In this document: positions 35,201 through 43,089 of the stretch, in pieces
Numbering within the stretch: position 1 is the stretch's first letter
How the letters are laid out: each line of letters opens with the position of its first letter
Assembly (NCBI GenBank): GCA_023391415.1
Contig: JAEWAY010000033.1
Coordinates: 62,001 to 126,000 of the forward strand
Direction: 5' to 3'
Length of the DNA: 64,000 bases
DNA from: Bacteroidota bacterium
Lineage (GTDB): Bacteria; Bacteroidota; Bacteroidia; Cytophagales; Cytophagaceae
Program-made: the position numbers and the translations under genes
The notes under the pieces: model-generated
The model's database searches: none
What the model saw: the letters and a program-made list of their open reading frames with translations, nothing else
Told to the model about the DNA's origin: nothing

Positions 35201-35344
35201 GGACAGAATCTGTGTTTTACCTGTCCCAGGACCAGCGATGACCATTACAGGACCTTCAATACATTCTACAGACTGTCTTTGAACATCATTCAGCCGTTCA
35301 AGTTCCTGTTCAAACAACATAGTACGCGAGGACGACTGATTCAT
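32216..35344 (-). CDS. UvrD-type helicase with C-terminal PD-(D/E)XK nuclease domain
   Basis: The 1042-residue protein combines a superfamily 1A helicase with a RecB-type nuclease. Helicase motifs visible are Walker A GPGTGKTQIL, motif II VDEYQDTN, motif III VGDDDQAIYRFQGAN, and VTAHSSKGLEY with VAMTRAKEELY near residues 610-690. The C-terminal third holds the nuclease residues in NVIDYKTGKP and four cysteines placed as in AddB (one in RCPISFYFEN, three in CGKEDCSWC), which probably hold an iron-sulfur cluster. This is the UvrD/AddA-like architecture used in double-strand break processing. No AddAB partner is nearby. Confidence 0.9.
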   Translation of the reverse strand: MNQSSSRTMLFEQELERLNDVQRQSVECIEGPVMVIAGPGTGKTQILSARIGNILSRTDTLPGGILCLTYTDAGAIAMRKRLLQFIGPDAYRVHIYTFHAFCNQVIQDNLHIFGYRDLRPVSELESLEMYHKLIDQLPSDSPLKRYTGDIYYDAFRLRGLYDMMKKEAWSPELIVQKTEEFLEEIKGREDYQYKRANKTKGIKQGDLNTTKYNATKEKMEKLLAAVAGFGYISREMSEARRYDYHDMILWVLDEFRNNPSFLAKYQEQYQYFLVDEYQDTNGAQNEVLNVLTGFWDAPNVFVVGDDDQAIYRFQGANISNIVDFYHKYRDHARLFLMKENYRSTQPILDAAGALISNNRERLVNKIEGLDKTLLAANPISRDRAAKPLVMEYPNVYHEEAAICQRLIAIFEAGEDLGDTAVIYRNHRQVAAMVKYLEAKNIPMNIRQKVNILELPVTRNIINLLTYIWEEYQKTDSAEALLYEIMHYDFFKISPRDIAIINRYCRKRDVRKEGWRNVLASRETLFQLGLETAKAISQFEENIGYWISQVPNCTVQVLFEKLLTRGGILSWIMRSDEKVWNLQVVTTLFDFIKDETAKNEFRTLGDVLKTLSLMSRNSISLPLNRTILHENGARFVTAHSSKGLEYKRVFLIGCNADTWDKSRSGNMFKLPDNLVQDEEAELAEDGRRLFYVAMTRAKEELYISYSAHKANEKEDEASRYVAELIASDLVATSMETVKEEVLTDYQIATMLEFNKVEIGFLDEEFLKEELRDYSMSVTHLNKYLRCPISFYFENVLKVPSARNESVGFGSAVHHALYHLFQTMGQNDRREFPGLGLFLRHFEDGMKMYHSHFTKEDFDRRMEYGRKILTGYYDHYLPRWSKEVRTESRISNCEVDGVPVNGAIDKMEIEGRYVNVIDYKTGKPDNGGKKLYPPSEKDPLGGDYWRQIVFYKLLLDNDKSSNYTMVSGEIDFVEPDASGAYVKKKVVVTPEDVSLVRAQIKDTYQKILAFDFKTGCGKEDCSWCNFVRYNYNSSFLALGNDDDD

Positions 35345-35411
35345 AGCAAATCCAATAATGATAAAATACCCATATTCTATTTTAACTCAGCGACCCTTGT
35401 AAAACAAAAGA

Positions 35412-35442
35412 AGGAGGCGCGTGGCAAACCATAGCACCTCCT
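35412..35442 (-). terminator. possible terminator after the antiporter gene
   Basis: Arms AGGAGG and CCTCCT with an imperfect inner stem end in CTTCTTTTGTTTT on the minus strand, 24 nt past the stop at 35466. Confidence 0.5.
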
Positions 35443-35465
35443 CAAACTCTTTCTTACCTTTAAGA

Positions 35466-37619
35466 CTAATCGTCTTTGTCGCGTTTAAAGATATTTCCAA
35501 TACCTTTTCCTATCTTTTCAATCGTTTCAATACTCTTCGTCAACGGTTCCGAGCTTACGTGCTCATAACTTTCCAACTCATATCGATGATATTGCTGCGG
35601 ATAAATAACAATTTTATTATTTGGAGTAAAGTGCTTGTCCAGCTTCGCGGGGATATTGTCAAGATAGCTCAAGTAGGAAACGGAACCTCTTCTGGAAGAA
35701 ACAATGATAAGCAAGTCACTCTCCTGAATATTCCGGGCAAGCACAAGAAAATCATCCCAATCGTCAAAGACGTTGAAATTGAAAACCGCGCTTTGATGAT
35801 GATTCTTTATCTCCTTCTGAATAGCGGCCTTCGTCGCGTCCGTTCCATAATACATAATCGGAATGCTCAGCTCCTGAGCAATCTTGGTAACTTTAAGAAG
35901 CCATAGCCTGAAACCATTTTCCTTTTCAGTCAGAGGCGGCGTAATCAAAACGATCCGTTTATGATCTACCAGAGGCCGGTTGACCTGGGTAATAAACAAA
36001 CTCTTATCGACACTATAAATCAGACTCTCTACTTTCTCACCCATCAACTTGTTCAGAACCCCTGAATGGTGGGGCCAGCCAATCACAATAATATCCGCCG
36101 AGATTTCACGGGAAGTTCTTGTGATCCCGCTAACGATATTGTGATCAATCGTCGCGATTACATTGACCTTGATCTCAGCGGCGGTAGCTTGTTTTACAAA
36201 ACCTTCCAGTCTGTTTCTGGACTTTACCACATTGATCTCCGCTTCCTCATCATTGGGTACGACCGTAAGGAATGAAATGGGTTGAGCGGATTTATTATCC
36301 TTGATCAACAAGGTAAACTCAAGCAATTTCTCAATATTGGAGATATTGGCGAAAGGCAGAAGAATTGTTTCAGTATTGGAACCTTCCGTCTTCGTTACAG
36401 AGAAGTCGTCATCTTCCGAAGTAATCACTATTTTTTTGGCGGCTTTCTCTGTAGCGAAGGAAGCCACTATACAGGTAATCAGAATCAGGATAATAGTTCC
36501 ATTCAGAATATTTTCGTCCAGGATATCCGCTTTGTATCCAACAAGAATTACCGCCAGAGTAGCCGCCGCGTGCGCGCTGCTCAACCCGAAAATAAGCTGT
36601 CGCTGCACCCCGGAATACCTGAAAGCCAATTGGGAAAAAAACGCGGCCAGCCATTTTCCGAATATGGCCACAACGGACAAAGTACCCGCGACAATCAGCG
36701 CGGTAGGACCTTTCATCAGTACACTGATATCGACCAACATGCCCACTGATATCAAGAAAAACGGAATAAAAAGCGAATTTCCGATAAACTCGATCCTGTT
36801 CATAAGAGCGGATGAATGCGGGATAAGACGATTGAGCGCGAGACCGGCTACAAAGGCGCCGATAATTGGCTCGACACCCGCCACCTCCGCGAGAAAAGCC
36901 GCGAAGAAAACTACGGAAAGGACAAAAATATAATGAGAATGCTTTTCACTTTCCAGTTTGCTGAAAAACCATTTGGAAATCCGGGGAATCAACAAAAACA
37001 TGATCAACGAAAATATCGTCAATGAAATCCCGAGCCGGAACCAGAACTCCTGATTCAGATCTCCTTTAGAGTTTCCGATAATTACCGCGAGGATCAACAA
37101 TACCGCTGTATCGGTAAGAATAGTGCCTCCTACGGTAACCGCCACGGCCTGATTCTTGGAAATACCCAGCTTACTGACAATCGGATAAGAAACCAGGGTA
37201 TGCGTAGCGAACATACTGGCGGTCAGAAAGCTCGCGTTGAAATCATATCCCAACAAGTAATGACAGACTGGAAAACCAGTAGCGAGTGGAACAATAAAGG
37301 TAAAAAACCCAAAAAGCATGCTTTTATTCTTGTGAGTCCTGAACTCGTTCAGATCCAGTTCCAGACCCGCGATAAACATGATGTACAACAAGCCAATCGT
37401 GGAGAACAGATCAATCGCCGAGTTTTTCTCAAGGATATTAAGCCCATACGGTCCAATGACTACTCCCGAGATAATCAAGCCGATAATCCCTGGAATATTT
37501 AACTTCTTCAAAAGAATGGGCGATAAAAGAATGATCAGCAAAATAAGCGAAAAGATCAATACCGGATTACCAAGCGGCAATTCGAACTCATGCATCAAAT
37601 GATCAAAGAAATGATTCAT
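35466..37619 (-). CDS. cation:proton antiporter (CPA2) with C-terminal USP-like region
   Basis: I choose the ATG at 37619 (MNHFFDHLMHEFELPL); 37 upstream residues from another ATG are not membrane-like and match nothing. The 717-residue protein has 12-13 helices in residues 15-400, including the GLLYIMFIAGLELDLNEF, GAFVAGLALNRL and LVSYPIVSKLG signatures of the KefB/NhaA-like CPA2 family. Residues 420-700 form a cytoplasmic tail with alternating beta and alpha segments (VIVIGWPHHSGVLNKLMG) like universal stress protein domains. It likely exchanges Na+ or K+ for H+ under the control of that tail. Neighbours give no further hint. Confidence 0.92.
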   Translation of the reverse strand: MNHFFDHLMHEFELPLGNPVLIFSLILLIILLSPILLKKLNIPGIIGLIISGVVIGPYGLNILEKNSAIDLFSTIGLLYIMFIAGLELDLNEFRTHKNKSMLFGFFTFIVPLATGFPVCHYLLGYDFNASFLTASMFATHTLVSYPIVSKLGISKNQAVAVTVGGTILTDTAVLLILAVIIGNSKGDLNQEFWFRLGISLTIFSLIMFLLIPRISKWFFSKLESEKHSHYIFVLSVVFFAAFLAEVAGVEPIIGAFVAGLALNRLIPHSSALMNRIEFIGNSLFIPFFLISVGMLVDISVLMKGPTALIVAGTLSVVAIFGKWLAAFFSQLAFRYSGVQRQLIFGLSSAHAAATLAVILVGYKADILDENILNGTIILILITCIVASFATEKAAKKIVITSEDDDFSVTKTEGSNTETILLPFANISNIEKLLEFTLLIKDNKSAQPISFLTVVPNDEEAEINVVKSRNRLEGFVKQATAAEIKVNVIATIDHNIVSGITRTSREISADIIVIGWPHHSGVLNKLMGEKVESLIYSVDKSLFITQVNRPLVDHKRIVLITPPLTEKENGFRLWLLKVTKIAQELSIPIMYYGTDATKAAIQKEIKNHHQSAVFNFNVFDDWDDFLVLARNIQESDLLIIVSSRRGSVSYLSYLDNIPAKLDKHFTPNNKIVIYPQQYHRYELESYEHVSSEPLTKSIETIEKIGKGIGNIFKRDKDD

Positions 37620-38001
37620 ATACGAAATAGTTACCAAACAAACACTATACTTCTCCTTCTTCAGAACCTTTTGGAATAAAAACAAGCGCGAAATGTAATG
37701 AACGACACTCGTTATCCATCCAAAAGGCATGACGAATCTTCTAATTTAAAAAAAATATTTTTTTAAAAAGAGCCTATAATTCCATTTATCTTGATTCTCT
37801 TAAAACAAATCGTATAAATACCCGCTATTCATATTTTTTACAGATTAATCCATACTTTTCTGCAGCGTCATTTTCATACACACGAAATACTTAAACCTGA
37901 TCATGATGCGGCGCGGCGACGCCGATCGCGAAAGCATAATCAAAAAAGCCAGTGTCGGGTATTTCCGGCACTGGCTTTTATTATCCTGGGATTAAAATTA
38001 A
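37620..38001. other. 382-bp intergenic region
   Basis: Between the antiporter and ppiD genes, both on the minus strand. It holds the hairpin at 37944-37979 and, near 37745-37770, an AT run of A and T tracts that is almost a palindrome. No convincing open frame or RNA gene is visible. Confidence 0.6.
37944..37979 (-). terminator. intrinsic terminator after ppiD
   Basis: Arms AAAAGCCAGTGTCGG and CCGGCACTGGCTTTT pair over 15 positions (one G-T wobble) around a 6-nt loop. On the minus strand it runs into TTTTTTGATT, 22 nt past the stop at 38002. Confidence 0.85.
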
Positions 38002-40095
38002 TTAAAAGAACTTATACCGTCTGTCTTTTACATCAGACGCGTTTTTGATGACCTGAGCGATCTGGAAATCGACCCTGCCTCCACGCTGTTGCGCTATCCG
38101 GTTCTTATTGGCCGAGTAGTCAGCGATTTCCTGAGCTTCATGCATCTTCGTCAACTCGACGATCGATACACTGCTCTGTCCAATTACCGGTTGACTTTTC
38201 TCATTCACCTTTAGACCAAATACCCTGCCTACAAGAAGCGGATCGTAACCTACTCCGGTAATGTAATTACTCGCCAGCGTGATGTCTGAAGCGTTTCCGG
38301 AAGTGGCCCCATCACCATAGTTCGCGGCGATCTCCTGAAGCGTCCCGTTGAGGCCCTGAAGTTTATTCTTGATTTCCTCGCCTTTTTTCTCAAGACGGAC
38401 TTTGTCGGTAATTTCCGCCCTTACTTCGTTCAGGCTGGCGGTCCCAGCTTCTCTGGCTTCCGTAAGTACGGCTACGATAAATTGATTGTCGACTGACTTC
38501 ACCTCGGATACGTCACCTGGCTCCGCGTCGTTAAACGCCCAGCGGATAATTTCACGCGCGTTACGGATAGAGTTCAGATTACGCTCTACAGGCCGAAGGT
38601 TGCTGGCGGAATTGATGGTCAGATTACCATGTTCTTTAGCTTTGGCGTAGAAGTCGGCGCTATCCTTCAATTCGCTGGCGAACTCAAGCGCTTCCTGATA
38701 TACTCGGTCTTTTGTTTCTTCGCTGTAATCAACCAGGCGATTTACTTCGGCGACCCGGTACATCCTTTTCGTTCTCGGTTCCGTGATTCTGATAATATGG
38801 AAGCCGAACTGTGTTTCAACAAGGTTAGGTAGAAGACCTGTTCTTGACGAGTTGAAAATCGCGTCGTTAAAAGGACCAACCATCGCGCCTTCGCTAAACC
38901 AACCAAGGTCTCCACCTCTTACAGAAGTGGCGTCTGTTCCATGTTCAGCGGCCATTTCTTCAAAAGAAGCTCCATTCCGGATCTGATTCAGCACATCCTG
39001 CGCCTTCTTCCTGGCTTCCGCTTTTTCGTCGTCGCCATTAAACCTGAAAAGGATGTGTCCCGCTCTCGCGGAATAAATGGAATCTTCCTGGCTTCCTGTT
39101 ATTTTAAAAAGCTTAAAGCTGTTGTTTGTGAGATAAGGGCCATACACATTACCCGTCTCCAGATTACCCGCGTCCTGAAGCTGCTCCGCCAATTCACCCA
39201 TTCTGGTGTACTTGACCGGAACATATTCATCGGTATTGAACTGAACAAACAAGGAATCATCCTGCGCGTTTTTGAACTCCGTCACTATCCCTTCAAGATC
39301 GCTGGAAATAGCGAGAGAGTCTTCGGGAGACGGATGAACGGTAAATACTACATAGTCAAGAGAACGCGCTTCTTCTCTCTTATAAGCGTTCTTATTCCGG
39401 TCAAGATGTTTTTTTAATTCCGAATCGGTAATTTTTATGGCGGAATCAGGAATAATGGAGAACGGAACATTCACATAACCTATCTCCGCCTTTTGATTGG
39501 TCGCGAGATAGTCTCTCTTAGCCTCGGCTGTAGTAACGTATTCCGTTTTCTTTAAAAGATTGGAATACTTCTCCCTCAATCTGATTTCCGGAATCTGCGT
39601 ATCCACATAAAGCCATAGGAACTGATCCTGTTGCGGATACTGGGCGAGATTCGCGAGGAAGTTAACGACCATTTCCTTGCTGAAGCTTTCCGGATTGCCA
39701 AACAACTGGCGAACCATGGAGTGAATAAAGTCACCCTTGGTCAAATCTTCCCATTCCTCATCTGTAACGACAAGGCCAATTTCGTCAAACTGCTCGCGAT
39801 ATCCATATTCAAACAGAAGCTGGTTCCAGGCGTTGTCATGGATCATAGCGCGATCGTTTTCGGATACGGAACGATTGTATTGCATGGAATAATTTCGTTC
39901 GGCAATACTAAGCTGACGCTGATATTCTTCGGCGGAGATCTTTTCACCGGCGATCTCCCCTACTTTGTTGTCCGAACTTCTCAGTATGGAGTTTTGGCCA
40001 AAAAACAGATCGGTTAAAAGAAACATAGCAAGCGCCGCTATCACCGTAACGACGACTACTCCCGATCTTTTGTTGATTTCATTAAATATTGCCAT
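38002..40095 (-). CDS. ppiD: peptidylprolyl isomerase, PpiD/SurA type
   Basis: This 697-residue protein has one N-terminal membrane helix (about residues 12-32, TVIAALAMFLLTDLFFG), a SurA-like N-terminal chaperone region and a parvulin (rotamase) domain at about residues 345-440 with AGHILFRF, GGDLGWFSEGAMVGPF and TQFGFHIIRI. It faces the periplasm and helps fold exported and outer-membrane proteins. In this window it is the last gene of an operon with coaX, a barrel protein and lptC, which fits a role in outer-membrane assembly. It lies 89 bp after the small membrane gene. Confidence 0.93.
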   Translation of the reverse strand: MAIFNEINKRSGVVVVTVIAALAMFLLTDLFFGQNSILRSSDNKVGEIAGEKISAEEYQRQLSIAERNYSMQYNRSVSENDRAMIHDNAWNQLLFEYGYREQFDEIGLVVTDEEWEDLTKGDFIHSMVRQLFGNPESFSKEMVVNFLANLAQYPQQDQFLWLYVDTQIPEIRLREKYSNLLKKTEYVTTAEAKRDYLATNQKAEIGYVNVPFSIIPDSAIKITDSELKKHLDRNKNAYKREEARSLDYVVFTVHPSPEDSLAISSDLEGIVTEFKNAQDDSLFVQFNTDEYVPVKYTRMGELAEQLQDAGNLETGNVYGPYLTNNSFKLFKITGSQEDSIYSARAGHILFRFNGDDEKAEARKKAQDVLNQIRNGASFEEMAAEHGTDATSVRGGDLGWFSEGAMVGPFNDAIFNSSRTGLLPNLVETQFGFHIIRITEPRTKRMYRVAEVNRLVDYSEETKDRVYQEALEFASELKDSADFYAKAKEHGNLTINSASNLRPVERNLNSIRNAREIIRWAFNDAEPGDVSEVKSVDNQFIVAVLTEAREAGTASLNEVRAEITDKVRLEKKGEEIKNKLQGLNGTLQEIAANYGDGATSGNASDITLASNYITGVGYDPLLVGRVFGLKVNEKSQPVIGQSSVSIVELTKMHEAQEIADYSANKNRIAQQRGGRVDFQIAQVIKNASDVKDRRYKFF

Positions 40096-40184
40096 TTCTA
40101 AGTTTTAATAAAAAGGATTGCAAAATAATCACATAAAAACATAAAAACAAAATTACACAAGCTCGAACCGGATTCTTTTTATGT

Positions 40185-40361
40185 TTATTTACTGGTTGAT
40201 TTCCTGGAATTTGCCCCGATCAACTTATAAATTCCGAACAAAACAAATACCAGCATAAAGATCCAGTAACTGGCCGCGAAGCCATTGATTGTCGTCTGGT
40301 GCACCCCAACCGCCAGAAAAAATATTACCAGCGAAAGGAAAATAGATTCATATAGTTTCAT
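40185..40361 (-). CDS. 58-residue membrane protein coupled to lptC
   Basis: The ATG at 40361 overlaps the lptC stop codon as ATGA, the usual sign of translational coupling. The 58 codons encode two hydrophobic helices (YESIFLSLVIFFLAVGV and YWIFMLVFVLFGIYKL) joined by a polar loop with HQTTINGF, and a basic tail. I cannot name the family. Its position between lptC and ppiD in a tight operon suggests an envelope role. The reading frame is intact, and codon choice matches neighbours. Confidence 0.75.
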   Translation of the reverse strand: MKLYESIFLSLVIFFLAVGVHQTTINGFAASYWIFMLVFVLFGIYKLIGANSRKSTSK

Positions 40362-40924
40362 TCACAGTCAAGAAAGATGTTCGCGGAAGGTTTTAAAATT
40401 TTATAAGAGGAAAAATCCTCATCAGCTACCATGCCGTCACCCGTCATGATTTCGCACGGAGTCTCTATCCGCACAAACTTTTCGGTCGTAATTTTCTTCT
40501 CGTTCGGACTCCATATCAATTCTTCGGAAGAAAGTTTATTTTTTTCTTTCAGATTTTCAACGACTACGTCGCCGTTCACGACATAGACATTTCTGTCTTT
40601 GAAGAAACGCGCTTCATTTCCTTTCAACGTAGAAGTCATCTCTCTGGTATCAAGATCAAAAAACTCCAGATACACGCCTTCCGGAAAAACCTTGTCTCCG
40701 TTCTGCAACTCATACTCATACGCTCCGGTAAAGCGGATCTTCAGCCTCGCGGAATCCGAAAAGAAGGTTTCAAAATCGTATAATTCCATAACCGGTCCTT
40801 CGTAGGGATCAGGCTTGATCATTTTTTCATCGGAGCATGAAACAAGCGAAGCGCCGCAACAAAGAAAAAAGAGAAAGCCGAGTCTCATCATCTTGCTTAC
40901 TGAATTTTTCTTCTGGTAAACCAT
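40358..40924 (-). CDS. lptC: LPS export protein LptC (lipoprotein form)
   Basis: LptC bridges the LptBFG transporter and LptA and passes lipopolysaccharide through the periplasm. The 188 residues have a signal with a lipobox VSC (cysteine about 30) and a beta-jellyroll body with the LptC pattern: LYDFETFFSDSARLKIRFTG, YLEFFDLDTREM and RFFKDRNVYVVNGDVVV. E. coli LptC is anchored by a membrane helix, while lipoprotein forms occur in Bacteroidota. The start at 40924 overlaps the upstream barrel gene by 28 nt; ATG codons at 40891 and 40888 give a tighter signal peptide and are equally likely. The stop overlaps the next gene. Confidence 0.9.
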   Translation of the reverse strand: MVYQKKNSVSKMMRLGFLFFLCCGASLVSCSDEKMIKPDPYEGPVMELYDFETFFSDSARLKIRFTGAYEYELQNGDKVFPEGVYLEFFDLDTREMTSTLKGNEARFFKDRNVYVVNGDVVVENLKEKNKLSSEELIWSPNEKKITTEKFVRIETPCEIMTGDGMVADEDFSSYKILKPSANIFLDCE

Positions 40925-42354
40925 TTATCGGTAATTAAGATTCCAGCGCTTAGCTTAACGTATAATTCCTGACCTGGTCCAAGATTTACGCTACCCTGAC
41001 TTCCTCCGCTCAGCGCCAGGGTTACTTTATTCAACGGTTGATTTTTATCCGCGGGATTAAGTCGCCCTATGGGAATAGAGGTTCCAACACTTAAGGAATA
41101 GTCGTTGACATAGCTGTTCTGAACCATAAAGGGCAGTCGCTGCATAGCTACGCCAAAGCGCAGGGCCGGCGTCTTGGGCGTGTACGCTCCATGCTCTCCC
41201 AACAGCTTGATTTCCGCGCCCAGAGACAAGCGATACGAATTGACATATTGGACACCGGGCGTAGCCGATACCGCTCCACCCCATGAAGTATAGGTAAAGT
41301 CCGCGCCCAAAGTCCATAATCGAGCCTTCTGCAAAGCCACCCCAACCGCCAGTTCCGATGGGAGCGTCGTAGACATCCTGCCAGTCTCCACTACACTGTC
41401 CGACAAAATAAGTCCGAACATATTCCTATTTTCAAAAGAACTGCTTCCTGTACCAAACGCGTTGGCGACAAAGCTATAGGTCGCTCCGATATTGAGCAAC
41501 ATGGAGGAGTCCCTGGCGGTTTTTATAGGAATGGTATAAAAAAGCGCGGGCTTGAAAGAAAACGCCTTGTAGCTCATCTCCTGAACCTGACCGGAACGGT
41601 TCGCGTAGACAGCGTCGATCGGAGTTCTTAACTGTGAAAAGTTTTCCGTATCAAAGGAGCCGAATATGAAACCGCCTTGTATTCCCAGTGACAAATGAGA
41701 CGTAATATCGCAACCTATGGAAAGAAAAAGCTGATTGAGACTCCCCCGGGCGTTATTAATTTCCCTTACAAGAGTAGAATCCGGCAATGAATATTCATAA
41801 TACGTGTTGTAGTTGGCTTCAGAGTACGGAGCGAGCCCCACTACGGTCGTGACACGCTGCGTAAGAGGGAGCAAAAGCGCGAAATGCTGATAAGCCAGAA
41901 ACCTGTCCGTATAATCGCCCGTACCAGCGCGAACAAAGCGTACGCCACCGCTTCCGGCCGCTTCAAACTTCGTATACTTCCGGGTTGGAATCCTGAGCGA
42001 CATTCCTTCTCTCACTTCGCCCGCGAACCGGTTCAGGGAGCGAATCTCATCTTCCGTCACAGAATAGGTTTTGGCGATGGATACCATAGTCTCACCAGCG
42101 GCCACGACATGGGATAGAGACCGTGTACGGGATAGCATGGCCGGATTTATAAAGTTCATGTATTCGATATCCGACATCGCGATACCTGTCCCGGCCATAC
42201 CTGAATTTCGAAGAGAGTGTAAGGGTTTCAGTTCACCTAAACCATAGGAAGAATAAGGATTGTTTCGAGAATAATCGGTCTGCTGGGCCTGGACATTATT
42301 TACAACCAGCGCTATACAAAAAAACACTAAAAATAGCTTATGCTTTAAATACAT
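40897..42354 (-). CDS. outer-membrane barrel protein with inserted LysM domain
   Basis: The 485-residue protein starts with a signal peptide (about residues 1-23, VNNVQAQ) and the NNPYSSYGLGEL and SGMAGTGIAM motifs of the Bacteroidota outer-membrane proteins related to FadL/OmpP1, and ends in amphipathic strands typical of a beta-barrel. Between NFINPAML and KYTKFEAAG, where family members usually run straight on, lies a LysM domain at about residues 82-123 (bases 41983-42117) with VAAGETMVSIAKTYSV and MSLRIP. LysM binds N-acetylglucosamine polymers such as peptidoglycan. It overlaps coaX by 17 nt and lptC by 28 nt, so all three are co-transcribed. Confidence 0.9.
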   Translation of the reverse strand: MYLKHKLFLVFFCIALVVNNVQAQQTDYSRNNPYSSYGLGELKPLHSLRNSGMAGTGIAMSDIEYMNFINPAMLSRTRSLSHVVAAGETMVSIAKTYSVTEDEIRSLNRFAGEVREGMSLRIPTRKYTKFEAAGSGGVRFVRAGTGDYTDRFLAYQHFALLLPLTQRVTTVVGLAPYSEANYNTYYEYSLPDSTLVREINNARGSLNQLFLSIGCDITSHLSLGIQGGFIFGSFDTENFSQLRTPIDAVYANRSGQVQEMSYKAFSFKPALFYTIPIKTARDSSMLLNIGATYSFVANAFGTGSSSFENRNMFGLILSDSVVETGRMSTTLPSELAVGVALQKARLWTLGADFTYTSWGGAVSATPGVQYVNSYRLSLGAEIKLLGEHGAYTPKTPALRFGVAMQRLPFMVQNSYVNDYSLSVGTSIPIGRLNPADKNQPLNKVTLALSGGSQGSVNLGPGQELYVKLSAGILITDKWFTRRKIQ

Positions 42355-43045
42355 TGTATTCCAAAATAAAATTTAATCCAATCAAAATCAGTTCCGGCGC
42401 TACAAAGATGCCAGCTTTTAAATTCCTATCAAAAAAAAAGCCGTCGCCTCCTGTAATAATTATATCGCAATCCGGATAAGCCGCGCGATAGCGATCAATC
42501 ATTCCTCCGACTTCAGCGGTCATTCCGTTGAGGATTCCGCTCCGGATCGCTTCATTCGTCGATTTTCCCGCCAATGGCGCCGGAGCCCTTTCTTCCACTA
42601 TGGGTAAACGTGCCGTGAACGCGTTTAATGCCTTAAAGCGCATGTTTATTCCCGGACTGATGGTCCCTCCCTCATAAATCCGATCCCGGCTGATAAAATC
42701 CGTAGTAAGGCAAGTCCCCGCGTTGATCACCAGACAGTCTCGACCTGGATAAAGGGCATAGGCTCCCGCGACCGCCGCGATCCTGTCGGAACCCAGCGTC
42801 GCCGGTGTCGTATAGTTGATCGTAAAGGGCAAAGCGACCGCGCCATCGATCCTCAATACGCTTTTTCTTTCGCTGAGCCAGGTGAAATCTATGGAAGAAA
42901 CTGAAGACAAGACGATATGCTCCGCTTCCGGAACCAAATCCGGAGAAAATTCCGTATTGGGAATCACCCTGACTTCTTTCAAAACACCCGAATCAAAATA
43001 TCCGATTTTCGTGTTTGAATTACCAGAGTCGATTACTAAGTTCAT
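42338..43045 (-). CDS. coaX: type III pantothenate kinase
   Basis: CoaX phosphorylates pantothenate, the first step of CoA synthesis. I choose the ATG at 43045 because it gives MNLVIDSGNSNTKIGYF, the ATP-binding DxGNT-type loop of the family; the ATG at 43072 would add nine residues. The 235-residue protein also shows GSDRIAAVAGA, INAGTCLTTDF and ITGGDGFFF at expected spacing. The type III enzyme needs a monovalent cation. It begins the operon with the barrel protein and lptC. The divergent anmK gene starts only 44 bp away. Confidence 0.95.
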   Translation of the reverse strand: MNLVIDSGNSNTKIGYFDSGVLKEVRVIPNTEFSPDLVPEAEHIVLSSVSSIDFTWLSERKSVLRIDGAVALPFTINYTTPATLGSDRIAAVAGAYALYPGRDCLVINAGTCLTTDFISRDRIYEGGTISPGINMRFKALNAFTARLPIVEERAPAPLAGKSTNEAIRSGILNGMTAEVGGMIDRYRAAYPDCDIIITGGDGFFFDRNLKAGIFVAPELILIGLNFILEYNVFKA

Positions 43046-43089
43046 TTTCAAAATTAATAAATACTTTTGCACAAAGTTTATATTGCTCT

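Noticed and set aside
37895..37935. GC-rich hairpin-like stretch GCGGCGCGGCGACGCCGATC
   Set aside because: Short imperfect stem in an otherwise AT-rich spacer; no T run and no neighbour that would need a terminator there.
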